Source of the DNA: Actinomycetota bacterium
GTDB taxonomy: Bacteria > Actinomycetota > Geothermincolia > Fen-727 > Anoxymicrobiaceae
Length of the DNA stretch: 57,520 bases
NCBI GenBank assembly: GCA_020062425.1
Contig: JAGUWJ010000070.1
Span: 1-57,520, forward strand
Direction of reading: 5' to 3'
The position numbers and the translations under genes were made by a program. Of the stretch, positions 7,199 through 15,736 are shown in pieces. How positions within the stretch are numbered: the first letter of the stretch is position 1; each line of letters opens with the position of its first letter. The notes under the pieces were generated by a model. That model had not been told where the DNA came from and ran no database searches. It was given only the letters and a program-made list of their open reading frames with translations.

Positions 7199-9394
7199 TC
7201 AGCCCTTCGGGCACATCCTGCGGTACTTCCCGGCGAGCCAGTCGGCGATGCCGCTCGTGTACCACTTTGAGAAGCGCCGGTCCGAGGGCCCGCCGGCCAT
7301 GGCCGAGTAGATGCACTCTTCCGCGAAGTCGGTCACGAATTTGTATGTGGGGCTGTAAGTGCTCAGACGTCCCTGGGTCTGGAATATCTGCCCCTGGGGG
7401 ATGGTGGCACGGCCCCCGATGATAACCACCGGGCCGTAGTCGAAGCCCAGCCATTTGGGGAACCTGCCCGCGAACATGATGTTGTTCATCATCACCTGCC
7501 GCGTCTCGCCCCACGGCTTTGCCTCCGTCGCCAGCCCGCGCTCAATGGCCACACTTAGCAACTCGTCACGGCTCTTGCCGCCGAACCAGGTCGACTCCTC
7601 GCGCAGCATCACACCGTCGAAGCTCGCGGTGAAGTCGGCGAAGATTATCACCTCGTCCATCAGGCAGGTCATGACCTCGCTCCCCAGCGACTGTTCCCCG
7701 AAGACGATGCGGGCCATCTCGAGGTAGATGTTCTCGAAAATGGTCGCCCCCACCGAGTCGGGAGCGTAGCGCAGGTCCCAGGCCTTGAGCGCGTCGGCAC
7801 GCGCGTTCCCCCCGGGCAGGATGGGCTTGATGATGGGCATCCATTCGCGCGCCTGCACCGAGTAGGTATCGTAGTGCATCTTCTGCATGGACTCCGGCGT
7901 GTGGTCGCTGCGCGTGGCCAGAAGTTCCTCCACGTAGCGGGCGCGCCAGTTGTTCTGGGGCAGGTTGCAGACCTGTACGTCCGCGCAGAAGTTCATATCC
8001 TGGTTTGAGGTGTTAATAAACCCCTCCGGCGGGTTATATAGGTGTGGGTTCTTCTCCACCGGGTGGGTTCCCTTCCAATCGAAGGCGGGGTCCCAGCCGG
8101 GCATGGGCAGCATGCCGCTCGAACCCTCGGCGCGCACAGGTGACAACCCGCTCTGGTAGTAACCGATGTTTCCCTCGGCGTCGGCGCAGACCCAGTTCTG
8201 CGAACCGAAGTCGAGCGCGGCGAGGTGAGGCAGGGCCTCCTCGACCGTGTGCGCCATCATGAACTCCAGGCCGTGGTTGATGGTTCCCGCCCCGCGGCCG
8301 CGGCCCATGGAAAACGCCATGCAGAGGTAATAGCCGTCCTCCGACGGGTCGCCGTCCAGCACCCCGTGCTCGTTCTCGTAGAAGTGCACCTTGCGGGGCT
8401 CGCCTTTCTTGAGCCCAATGGTCTCTTCCCTCACCTGGAAGTCGTGCCACTCATCCCCGCGTCGGTAGCGCCCGTCCCGCACTTCCTCTACGAAGAAATC
8501 GACCACGTCCATGTAGCCGTAGGTGGGCGACCAGGCGATGTGGTTGGTGCGCCCCAGCGGCGCGAGCGGCACGCCGGGCACGGTGGACCCGGCGAACCAG
8601 AAGGGTTGCGGGTCCTCGCAGCGCACCATCACCTCCTGCCAGATGGCGGGAAGGCGCGCGCTGTCAAGGTGTGGGTCGCCGCACAGTATCGGCTTGCCGG
8701 ACGCGCTCCTCTCCCCCGACACCGCCCAGTTGTTGCTGGCGGTCATGCGCGGGAGCGCGCTCCAGGCCTTCGTCTCGGGCACGATGGGCTCGTTCAGCTT
8801 CACCTGCATCAGGATGTCCAGGAACTCGGCGTCCGGCCGGTCGGTGAGGTAAGGGAACATCTCGCGGAGCATCTCCAGGCTCACACCGTGCTGCAGCATC
8901 TGCACGATGAGCTTCTCAGCCCAGCCCTGGGTCTCGGTCAGGTCCACCAGCCCGATAAGCTTGGGCATCATGATGCAGTCAGCCGGGGTATAAGGCGCAG
9001 GGCGGTGGAAGATTAGCTTGAACTCGAACGGACGCTTGCCCTGGGTGACCTCGTTGACCCCCTTACAGTAGGCCTCACAAGTCTTTAGTGCTTCGGGCGT
9101 GAGCTTACCCACCTGCCCAACCGCGTCGCCCCACATGTTCCAGCGGCGCATGCCGATGTCGGTCGCGATGAGCTCTTCGGATGCCTCGAGGTGCTCGGCG
9201 GCCTTGCCCTTGGCGATGAGCCGGGTGAGCTCGAGCTCGACCCCGCGGTCGAACGCGTGCACCCACCCCAGACCGTAGAAGATGTCGATGAACTTCTCAG
9301 GTTGTACGAGCGGGACGCCGTACTCGTTGCGGCTCAGGCGAACTTTGCCCTCGGTGCCCTGGATGGTTATCGGCCTGTCTTTGAGCTTCTCCAC
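7199..9394 (-). CDS. penicillin acylase family (Ntn) amidohydrolase, apparently without signal peptide
   Basis: A 731-residue member of the penicillin/acylhomoserine-lactone acylase family. These enzymes are made as one chain and cut before an internal Ser, which becomes the catalytic N-terminus. That residue is visible in MTASNNWAVSG (about residue 220 from this start), with the usual PILCGDPHL downstream; before it lies a roughly 200-residue alpha chain. GTG at 9394 is preferred because AAGGAGG sits five bases upstream; a GTG at 9421 overlaps the Fic stop as GTGA but has no ribosome site. Neither start gives a signal peptide, although characterised family members are usually exported. Substrate could be an acylated amino compound, such as an N-acyl homoserine lactone or another N-acyl amide. 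It follows fic closely on the same strand. Confidence 0.85.
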   Translation of the reverse strand: MEKLKDRPITIQGTEGKVRLSRNEYGVPLVQPEKFIDIFYGLGWVHAFDRGVELELTRLIAKGKAAEHLEASEELIATDIGMRRWNMWGDAVGQVGKLTPEALKTCEAYCKGVNEVTQGKRPFEFKLIFHRPAPYTPADCIMMPKLIGLVDLTETQGWAEKLIVQMLQHGVSLEMLREMFPYLTDRPDAEFLDILMQVKLNEPIVPETKAWSALPRMTASNNWAVSGERSASGKPILCGDPHLDSARLPAIWQEVMVRCEDPQPFWFAGSTVPGVPLAPLGRTNHIAWSPTYGYMDVVDFFVEEVRDGRYRRGDEWHDFQVREETIGLKKGEPRKVHFYENEHGVLDGDPSEDGYYLCMAFSMGRGRGAGTINHGLEFMMAHTVEEALPHLAALDFGSQNWVCADAEGNIGYYQSGLSPVRAEGSSGMLPMPGWDPAFDWKGTHPVEKNPHLYNPPEGFINTSNQDMNFCADVQVCNLPQNNWRARYVEELLATRSDHTPESMQKMHYDTYSVQAREWMPIIKPILPGGNARADALKAWDLRYAPDSVGATIFENIYLEMARIVFGEQSLGSEVMTCLMDEVIIFADFTASFDGVMLREESTWFGGKSRDELLSVAIERGLATEAKPWGETRQVMMNNIMFAGRFPKWLGFDYGPVVIIGGRATIPQGQIFQTQGRLSTYSPTYKFVTDFAEECIYSAMAGGPSDRRFSKWYTSGIADWLAGKYRRMCPKG

Positions 9395-9417
9395 GGTAGC
9401 CTCCTTGAGAGCCTCGA

Positions 9418-10566
9418 TCACTCGCGCGCGTCAATCATCTCTGTATTGAATGCATCGATATACTTCGAATAGGCGAAGATCTTGTTCCTCTTCCTGCCCG
9501 TGATCTCTTCGAGTATCCCAAGTTTCGTCAGCTTTCCGATCAACGCAATGGCATTTGGATTGCTCAAGCCAACAATCGTTTCTACGTCCTTTATGCGAAC
9601 AAGGGGGCTGCGATGGAGATGGCCCATTAGCTTTAGAGCTTTTTCGCTCGCCGCACCGATGCCCGCAATGGACCGCATGTCCTCCTCTCGCAGCCGGATG
9701 ACTCGCTCGGCGGTGTCGGCGGCGCTTTCCGCGGTCAGGGCAATGCCCTCCAGGAAGAACCTGAGCCACCCCTCGATGTCGTCTTGCGTAAGGGCGGAGT
9801 TAAGCCGGTCGTAATACTCCTGCCGGTGAACCCTGAAGAACTCAGACAGGTACAGCAGAGGCTTCTTCATAACGCCCTGCTCGCATAGGTAGAAGGTTAT
9901 GAGGAGCCTGCCTATGCGGCCGTTTCCGTCGAGAAAAGGGTGGATGGCCTCGAACTGCAAGTGGATCAGCGCCGTTTTTATGAGCATGGGTGCGGGGTTC
10001 CTATCGTGCATATACTCCTCGAGGTTGTGCAGCAGCGGCATGATCTGGTGCGCGGGAGGCGGCACGAACGAAGCGGTCGCGATAGAGTGCCCGCCTATCC
10101 AGTTCTGGCTTTTTCTGAACACCCCCGGCGTCTTTCCCTCACCCCTGACACCCTGTAGCAGGACCCCATGTATCTCCCTTATCAGTCTGAGTGAAAGCGG
10201 GAGATCGCTGAGTCTATCGATTCCGTAGTTCATCGCCTTGATGTAGTTCTGTATCTCGTCGACGTCGCTGTGTATCTCCACGTCAGCGATTCTCGCCTCC
10301 GCTTTCAACAAGTCCGAGAACGTAGCCATGGTGCCTTCGACCTGGCTTGAAAGGGTCGCCTCTTTGCTTATGTACATGAGGACGAAGAAATCGACATCGG
10401 GGAGTATCTGAGAGATCCCGTCCAGCCTGCCGACTGCCTGGTCGGCCTCTGACAGTCGAGCCTGCAGGACGTCGTCCATCTTGATCTTGAGCGGCAGTTC
10501 GCTGGGGACAAAAGCCTTATATCTGGCCTTGCCGCTGGACTGCACGATGAATCGTCCCGCTCGCAC
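9418..10566 (-). CDS. fic: Fic family protein with self-inhibitory motif and C-terminal winged helix
   Basis: A 382-residue Fic/DOC protein. The active-site motif HPFLDGNGRIGR begins at about His209. Fic proteins usually transfer AMP to a hydroxyl of a target protein. The N-terminal SSQVEG (about 73-78) fits the (S/T)xxxE(G/N) self-inhibitory motif, placing it among autoinhibited members. The last 80 residues (LMGHLHRSPLVRIKD, ALIGKLTKLGILEEITGR) look like a winged helix, suggesting DNA binding. GTG at 10566 follows GGGAGG by five bases and is chosen over GTG at 10572, which overlaps that site. A perfect 12-base inverted repeat lies over its promoter, so autoregulation is likely. The target is unknown. 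Confidence 0.9.
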   Translation of the reverse strand: MRAGRFIVQSSGKARYKAFVPSELPLKIKMDDVLQARLSEADQAVGRLDGISQILPDVDFFVLMYISKEATLSSQVEGTMATFSDLLKAEARIADVEIHSDVDEIQNYIKAMNYGIDRLSDLPLSLRLIREIHGVLLQGVRGEGKTPGVFRKSQNWIGGHSIATASFVPPPAHQIMPLLHNLEEYMHDRNPAPMLIKTALIHLQFEAIHPFLDGNGRIGRLLITFYLCEQGVMKKPLLYLSEFFRVHRQEYYDRLNSALTQDDIEGWLRFFLEGIALTAESAADTAERVIRLREEDMRSIAGIGAASEKALKLMGHLHRSPLVRIKDVETIVGLSNPNAIALIGKLTKLGILEEITGRKRNKIFAYSKYIDAFNTEMIDARE

Positions 10567-10585
10567 GTGCACCTCCCTTCCTATC

Positions 10586-10624
10586 CTTATCTACGATATT
10601 AATCAATAATCGTAGATAAGGCAA
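10586..10624 (-). promoter_or_regulatory. fic promoter overlapped by a 12-bp inverted repeat
   Basis: CTTATCTACGAT (10586-10597) and ATCGTAGATAAG (10609-10620) are perfect inverted arms around an 11-base AT-rich loop. On the minus strand TTGCCT (10624-10619), a 17-base spacer and TAATAT (10601-10596) make a plausible sigma-70 promoter lying within the repeat. The arrangement is that of a repressor operator, most simply bound by the Fic protein's own winged helix. Confidence 0.65.
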
Positions 10625-10666
10625 GAGTTGCCTACGGGGGGCGTAGATTACCGCGATAGCCCGGCT

Positions 10667-11068
10667 TCACTGAGAACTCCCGGTCAGAGCGTCCTCTATG
10701 GCTTTGAGCACGCCCTTGCCGCTGACCGTGGCGCCGGATACAGTGTCCACCTCCAGCGTCTGCCCGTCGATGACCCTCTGAACCACAGTCTCCATCTGTT
10801 TCCTGTTTGTACTTCCTTCGACGATTGTTACCTCTTCTATCTTGCCGCCTTTGACGGTGACATCCACGGTGGCGGTGACGTGGAAGTACGCGTACTCTCC
10901 TCGGTACTTGCCGTCGGGGACCCTGGAGGCGCCAACAGCCTTTACCGTGATGTTCTTGGAGCCGTTCCAGAAGTGCCAAGCGTAAAGGCCGCCAGCTATC
11001 ACCACCAGCAGTAGCAGGACGATGACCACCAAGACGATCCCGAGTGCTATTTTGCCTTTCCTGCTCAT
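10667..11068 (-). CDS. membrane-anchored FMN-binding domain protein
   Basis: A 133-residue protein: one N-terminal transmembrane helix (IALGIVLVVIVLLLLVVIAGG), then a single extracytoplasmic FMN_bind domain. The DTVSGATVSGKG motif holds the SGAT sequence whose Thr takes covalently bound FMN in this family, attached by an ApbE-type transferase. ATG at 11068 follows AAGGAGG. The upstream gene, an FMN-reductase-like flavoprotein, ends 10 bases before this start, so the two form an operon and may pass electrons to an extracytoplasmic acceptor. No apbE is seen in the window. Confidence 0.85.
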   Translation of the reverse strand: MSRKGKIALGIVLVVIVLLLLVVIAGGLYAWHFWNGSKNITVKAVGASRVPDGKYRGEYAYFHVTATVDVTVKGGKIEEVTIVEGSTNRKQMETVVQRVIDGQTLEVDTVSGATVSGKGVLKAIEDALTGSSQ

Positions 11069-11078
11069 GCGAGCCTCC

Positions 11079-11879
11079 TTATTCCTTCCCACCTCTTGCC
11101 TTGTAAATGCGACCAAATATCAGGTCGAAAAGCCAGCCGGCTGCCTTCTTGAGAACACCCAGGTGGGTCGGGTAGTAGTAATCGGATTCGAGCCAGCCGT
11201 GTTCCTGATAGTAGGTGTAATCCTTTTCGCTCTCATCGAGTGTGTGCCTTACGCTCTGACGGCCCATCCTGAAACCCATCAGCATGAACATGCTCGGGGC
11301 ATGGTTGCCAGGCTTAGCCAGCGTCTTGTGGAAGTGCTCGCTCTGCTTTTTAAGAGCCTTGTTTCGCTTCTTCTCTTCTTCCTCCACCATCGGCTCGAGG
11401 GCGGTTGCGACGGTGCCTTTGACCACGTCGAACCCGAGGCCTTTCCCCACGAAGCTCAAGTACTTCACTATCTTCCCGCCCCCGTAAAAGCCCTGGACGA
11501 TGATGCTGGTGAACGCCTTCCCGTGGAAGCGGGGTCGGTGGAACAGGAAGCCCAGCCTGTCGAGAAACGTCTTCATCGTCCCCGAGACCTGGAACGAGTA
11601 GTTCGGCGAGGCGAATACCACCCCGTCGGAGGCCATGATCTTATCGATGAGCACGTCCCGGTCGTCTTTCAGGGGGCAGAACTCCTCGCCCTTCGCGAAG
11701 CACGTCTTGCATCCCCGGCAGGACTCGATACGGTAGTCGCTCAGGGCCACTATCTCGCACTCGACTCCGCCCAGTGCCTCCAGCCTCTCGAGGAACTCGC
11801 GGACGGCGTTGTAGGTATGTTTCTTACGGGGAGTCCCGACAAAAGCAGTTATCTTCTTCACCGCGGCATTCTCTGGCAT
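11079..11879 (-). CDS. NADPH-dependent FMN reductase / flavodoxin-like iron-sulfur flavoprotein
   Basis: A 266-residue flavoprotein. The N-terminal 190 residues are a flavodoxin fold (ITAFVGTPRKKHTYNAV for phosphate binding; FASPNYSFQVSGTMKTFLDR for the flavin ring). CRGCKTCFAKGEEFC at about 54-68 is a four-Cys motif like that binding a cluster in iron-sulfur flavoproteins. The C-terminal 75 residues are basic and include an extension not needed for the fold (WLFDLIFGRIYKARGGKE), perhaps membrane-associated. ATG at 11879 follows AAGGAG. It heads a two-gene operon with the FMN-binding membrane protein and is divergent from the acyl-CoA synthetase gene. Confidence 0.85.
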   Translation of the reverse strand: MPENAAVKKITAFVGTPRKKHTYNAVREFLERLEALGGVECEIVALSDYRIESCRGCKTCFAKGEEFCPLKDDRDVLIDKIMASDGVVFASPNYSFQVSGTMKTFLDRLGFLFHRPRFHGKAFTSIIVQGFYGGGKIVKYLSFVGKGLGFDVVKGTVATALEPMVEEEEKKRNKALKKQSEHFHKTLAKPGNHAPSMFMLMGFRMGRQSVRHTLDESEKDYTYYQEHGWLESDYYYPTHLGVLKKAAGWLFDLIFGRIYKARGGKE

Positions 11880-12004
11880 GATGCTTGCTCCTTCTCAATC
11901 GGGTGGAATCCCCGCCCGGGACTGGACAGCCCTTATAGGCCAGTCTGGCTAATGCTGGTAGAATATCAGTGCTAAATCAGCTCGTTCAACAATGGAGGCC
12001 AGCC

Positions 12005-13786
12005 ATGGACGCAAAGGGCAATCCGGAAAACCTGGTGGAGATGTTCGAGAGAAGCGTCAAGCGCTTCGCCAACAACAAGCTTTTCGGCGTCAAGAACGCC
12101 GCAGGCGAGTACGAGTGGATCACCTACAAGGAAGTGGGCAAGCGGGTGGACGACCTGCGCGCCGGGCTCGCCGCGGAGGGGTTGAAGAAGGGCGATACCA
12201 TCGGTCTCATCGCCAACAACCGCGTAGAGTGGGCGCTTGCGGCGTACGCCACCTACAGCCTGGGCGCGCGGTTCGTACCCATGTACGAGGCGGAGCTCAC
12301 CAGCACCTGGGAGTACATAATAAAGGACAGCGGCATCAAGGCGCTGTTCGTCTCCAAGCCGGAGATAGTGGAGAAGGTCAACACGTTCCGGGAGCGGACC
12401 CGCGCGCTGGAGAAGATATTCCTCATCGAGGGCGAGGGCCCCGGCACCATAGCCGACCTCGAGGCGAAGGGCAGGGAGAACCCGGTGCCCTCGGTCCAGC
12501 CCGAGAGCCCAGACGAGATAGCCGTGCTCATCTACACATCGGGGACCACGGGAGAGCCCAAGGGCGTGCTGCTCTCGCACGGGAACCTGACCAGCAACGT
12601 GGTGGACGCCAGCAGCTGCATCGACGTCTCGGACAAGGACCGCAGCCTGGCCATCCTCCCCTGGGCGCACTCCTTCGGCCAGACCGCCGACCTGAACGGC
12701 TTCATCCTCATCGGCGGCTCCATCGCACTGGTGGGGAGCGTTGATACAATCGTGGAAGACCTGGAGAAAGCGCAGCCCACGTTCCTCATCGCAGTGCCCC
12801 GCATCTTCAACAGGGTGTATGACGGCCTGTGGGAGAAGATGAACGAGGAGGGCGGCCTGCCGCGGAAGCTGTTCGTGATGGGCGTGGAGGCCGCCAGGCA
12901 GAAGCGAGAGCTCGCCGAGCAGGGCAAGAGCAGCTTTATGGTCAACCTCAAGTTCGGACTAGCCGACGCGCTGGTGTTCAAGAAGATCCGCGCGAAGTTC
13001 GGCGGCAAAATCAGGGGCGCGGTCACGGGAAGCGCCATGATGAACCCAGAGATAGCGCACTTCTTCTCGGACATCGGCATACCCACCTACGACTGCTACG
13101 GCTTGACCGAGACCTCGCCGGCCGCCACCATGAACCAGCCGGGCATGCACAAGATCGGCACGGTGGGCGCCGCCATTCCCAACTGCAGGATAGAGATAGA
13201 CACCTCGGTGGTGGAGCCCGGCGCCGAAGACGGCGAGATAATCGTGTACGGTCCCATGGTCATGAAGGGTTACTGGAACAAGCCCGAGGACACCGCGGCT
13301 GTCATGACCCCCGATGGCGGCTTCCGTACCGGCGACCGGGGCAGGCTCGACGAGGACGGGTTCCTCCTCATCACCGGCAGGATAAAGGAGCAGTTCAAGC
13401 TGCTCAACGGCAAGTACGTCTTCCCCGCTTCCATCGAGGAGGACATAAAGCTCATCCCGCTGGTGGCGAACGCTATGATCTACGGTGAGGGCAAGGACTA
13501 CAACGTCTGCCTGGTCGTGCCGGACTTCGCGGTCTGCGCGAAAGAGTGCGGCAAGACCCTCGACCCCGCGGCGATGGTCGCCGACAAGGAACTGTGCAAG
13601 ATGATCGAGGACCGCATAGTAGAAACACTCAAGGGCAGCTACGGCAATTACGAGATACCGAAGAAGTTCATCTTCCTGGCAGAGGACTTCACCGTCGATA
13701 ACGGGATGCTCACCCAGACCCTGAAGCTCAAGCGCCGGGCGGTCGTGGACACGTTCGGGGAAGAGATCCAGGGCGCCTACAAGTAG
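12005..13786 (+). CDS. long-chain acyl-CoA synthetase (AMP-forming)
   Basis: A 593-residue ANL-superfamily ligase that activates fatty acids to acyl-CoA through an acyl-adenylate. The ATP motif IYTSGTTGEPKGV is at about residue 178, the acyl-adenylate motif YDCYGLTETSP at about 362, the hinge TGDRGRLDEDGFLLITGRIKEQ at about 441. Length and motifs fit the FadD15/FACS type with a long N-terminal domain. ATG at 12005 is supported by ATGGAGG seven bases upstream; a longer in-frame GTG at 11969 has no site. It appears monocistronic, divergent from the FMN-reductase operon across about 125 bases. Chain-length preference cannot be read here. Confidence 0.92.
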   Translation: MDAKGNPENLVEMFERSVKRFANNKLFGVKNAAGEYEWITYKEVGKRVDDLRAGLAAEGLKKGDTIGLIANNRVEWALAAYATYSLGARFVPMYEAELTSTWEYIIKDSGIKALFVSKPEIVEKVNTFRERTRALEKIFLIEGEGPGTIADLEAKGRENPVPSVQPESPDEIAVLIYTSGTTGEPKGVLLSHGNLTSNVVDASSCIDVSDKDRSLAILPWAHSFGQTADLNGFILIGGSIALVGSVDTIVEDLEKAQPTFLIAVPRIFNRVYDGLWEKMNEEGGLPRKLFVMGVEAARQKRELAEQGKSSFMVNLKFGLADALVFKKIRAKFGGKIRGAVTGSAMMNPEIAHFFSDIGIPTYDCYGLTETSPAATMNQPGMHKIGTVGAAIPNCRIEIDTSVVEPGAEDGEIIVYGPMVMKGYWNKPEDTAAVMTPDGGFRTGDRGRLDEDGFLLITGRIKEQFKLLNGKYVFPASIEEDIKLIPLVANAMIYGEGKDYNVCLVVPDFAVCAKECGKTLDPAAMVADKELCKMIEDRIVETLKGSYGNYEIPKKFIFLAEDFTVDNGMLTQTLKLKRRAVVDTFGEEIQGAYK

Positions 13787-13846
13787 GACTCATCCGGGTC
13801 AGAGAGCAATAGCCGAATAGCGCGAGAGCGGATGATCGCCGTGCAA

Positions 13847-15001
13847 CTAAGCCGGCGTAACCTCCATCTCCAGGTCGCCGGCCTCTGAGAACGTCCATTC
13901 AACCGTGCTGTCCACGCCATGTGCCGTCTCGAAAATACCCTGAAAGAAACCGATCGTCATGAGATGCATCGGTGCATTTTCCATACGCACGCTCAAGCCG
14001 GCCTTCTCCATGTCAAAGCGTCTTAGATTACCGGCACCGCGCAGGGCCAGGGCGTCGCGGAATGCGGCTTCATCGACCAGGTCGCGGGGGGTGAAAAAAC
14101 CTCTGGTGAAGCGCCGCTGCGCGTCGATTATCGCATCCGTTATGTCTTCCCCCAGCTCGTTCTCCAGCTCCCCGAACACCGCGTCCAGCACCGTGGGGGC
14201 GAAGACAACCATGCGCCTTCCGTTGCGCTTGTCGTTTATGAGCCCCTTCTCCAGGTCCCACTGGAAGTTCGAGAGCACCAGCGGGCCCCCGCATGACGAG
14301 CAGGTCTCGAGCTCAATGTCGCCCGGGCCGGGCTCGAATGATTTCATCATGAGCCTTCCCTTGAACTCCTCGGGGTGGCTCTCCCGGACTATCCGGATAT
14401 CGTAGACGTCGTCTGAGACTTCCTCGTAGGAAAAGCCCAGTTCGGCGCCGATCATTGCTTCCACGGCCGCGGCCGGATCTGCGCTTCCCAGCAGTATAGA
14501 ATAAGGTTTCTCGATGCGTATGATAAAAAAGTCGTCATCGTTATACTCCAGGCGGTAGTCCACCAGCTCGAAGCGCCCGTACCCCAGGACATGCCCGATG
14601 GTGAAGAACGCCTCTGCGAGCGGCAACAGGTCCAGACCCTGCTTCTGGACCATCTCTCTGACTTCATCGGGAATCACACGGGCCATGTAGGCGCGGCTGG
14701 CCCTGCGTCGGGCCGCCAGGATTATCCGTTCGATGGGAGTCCCTACTATTTCCTCGATACCGCTCAGGAGCGCGTTGAGGTTGTCGCTCTCCATGAAGGT
14801 AGCCGTATGCCGCTGGTCCCTTCGCTGCACTATCAAGCCATTCTTCTGCCACTGCATATCGGAATTCAGATACTCGGGAACCCCGCATTCAGGGCAAGTC
14901 TTTACGTCCTGCATATGCGCATCCACTCCTCTCGAGGGACACTTCGGACACTTCCAATATGCACCGTGTGATTCTACTATGTTACGCCATTCCAGGCACA
15001 T
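13847..15001 (-). CDS. uncharacterised protein with two zinc-ribbon/sensor-like repeats
   Basis: A 384-residue soluble protein I do not recognise. It is an internal duplication. Repeat 1 opens with CPKC and CPEC at about 18-40, then QWQKNGLIVQRRDQRH, a helix (LSGIEEIVG), and AARRRASRAY. Repeat 2, from about 218, opens with CSSC, then QWDLEKGLINDKRNGRRM, LENELGEDIT, and DAQRRFTRGF. Each is followed by an alpha/beta segment of about 100 residues, resembling small-molecule sensor folds of the V4R/heme-NO type in general plan only. ATG at 15001 is retained because it keeps the first CxxC needed for a four-Cys zinc site. It is monocistronic, converging with acyl-CoA synthetase. Both repeats look intact, with no frameshift. 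Confidence 0.7.
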   Translation of the reverse strand: MCLEWRNIVESHGAYWKCPKCPSRGVDAHMQDVKTCPECGVPEYLNSDMQWQKNGLIVQRRDQRHTATFMESDNLNALLSGIEEIVGTPIERIILAARRRASRAYMARVIPDEVREMVQKQGLDLLPLAEAFFTIGHVLGYGRFELVDYRLEYNDDDFFIIRIEKPYSILLGSADPAAAVEAMIGAELGFSYEEVSDDVYDIRIVRESHPEEFKGRLMMKSFEPGPGDIELETCSSCGGPLVLSNFQWDLEKGLINDKRNGRRMVVFAPTVLDAVFGELENELGEDITDAIIDAQRRFTRGFFTPRDLVDEAAFRDALALRGAGNLRRFDMEKAGLSVRMENAPMHLMTIGFFQGIFETAHGVDSTVEWTFSEAGDLEMEVTPA

Positions 15002-15215
15002 CTACACTCCAGAGTGGTATAATTCCGAGCACGGCAACTGATCTGAAAACCACACACGAGCTGACAAGAATCAGTGGATGTGCGGTCTTTGCGCTCGCCT
15101 TGATATGCGCTCCCGGACTTGGATGCACGACGTCTGCTGCTAGCGGAGGGGGTGACATGAGGCAGCAGTCCGGTATCGGGCAGGTGGATGGAAAAGATGA
15201 CATGGGGTGTAGGAA

Positions 15216-15524
15216 ATGATACTCATGGTGACGGGGACCTATCCAATGACTTCTATCGATGAGTCCGTCAAAGTGTTCCTGGAGGTCATGAAAACTCCGC
15301 AACCGGATTACATCGAGACTCTTGGTTTCTATAACGCCTGGGGCGGCGAAGGGATCACCTTCTACATGATCCTCGACATTCCGGATGGGAAGATAGACGA
15401 CGGCCTGAGAGATATCACGGGCCACCTGGCCAATTACAGGTCTGTCGATGGATACAAGGTTCGCTACGAGATACTCTCAACCGTCGAAGACTCCCTGGCC
15501 TTCCTGGGTAAACAGATGCCTTGA
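15216..15524 (+). CDS. small hypothetical protein (about 100 aa)
   Basis: A 102-residue soluble protein with a ferredoxin-like alternation of strands and helices (ILMVTGTYPM, VKVFLEVM, YIETLGFYNAWGGEGITFYMIL, YKVRYEILSTVEDSLAFLG). It recalls small proteins of unknown function in anaerobic bacteria that carry a GEG(I/T) turn, but I cannot name a family. The start may be ATG 15216 or ATG 15225; the second gives better spacing from TAGGAA. A clear intrinsic terminator follows, supporting it as a real transcription unit end. Upstream lies a degenerate lipoprotein-like reading frame. Confidence 0.6.
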   Translation: MILMVTGTYPMTSIDESVKVFLEVMKTPQPDYIETLGFYNAWGGEGITFYMILDIPDGKIDDGLRDITGHLANYRSVDGYKVRYEILSTVEDSLAFLGKQMP

Positions 15525-15577
15525 GCCCGAACCAGTCGATATTTGAACCGGTCGAATCTGACCGGAACAAAGATAGG

Positions 15578-15603
15578 GAGGCGGGAAACCGCCTCTCTTC
15601 TTT
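15578..15603 (+). terminator. intrinsic terminator after the 15.2-15.5 kb gene
   Basis: GAGGCGG, loop GAAA, CCGCCTC form a 7-bp GC stem with a stable tetraloop, followed by the pyrimidine run TCTTCTTTC, 54 bases after the stop at 15524. Confidence 0.75.
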
Positions 15604-15736
15604 CATGAACGGACCTTCAAGTTAGGATTGCTAGGCCGGACCACCCAGGTTGTCAAACCTTATGTTTTCTTGTAACTAATACGTGTGAACATATTCCCGG
15701 CTGCGGGCAGACGACAAGGGAGGCTGGCATGAAGGA

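Noticed and set aside
11022-11975. 317-codon open frame on the plus strand
   Set aside because: Covers two minus-strand flavin genes with good motifs; no recognisable domain.
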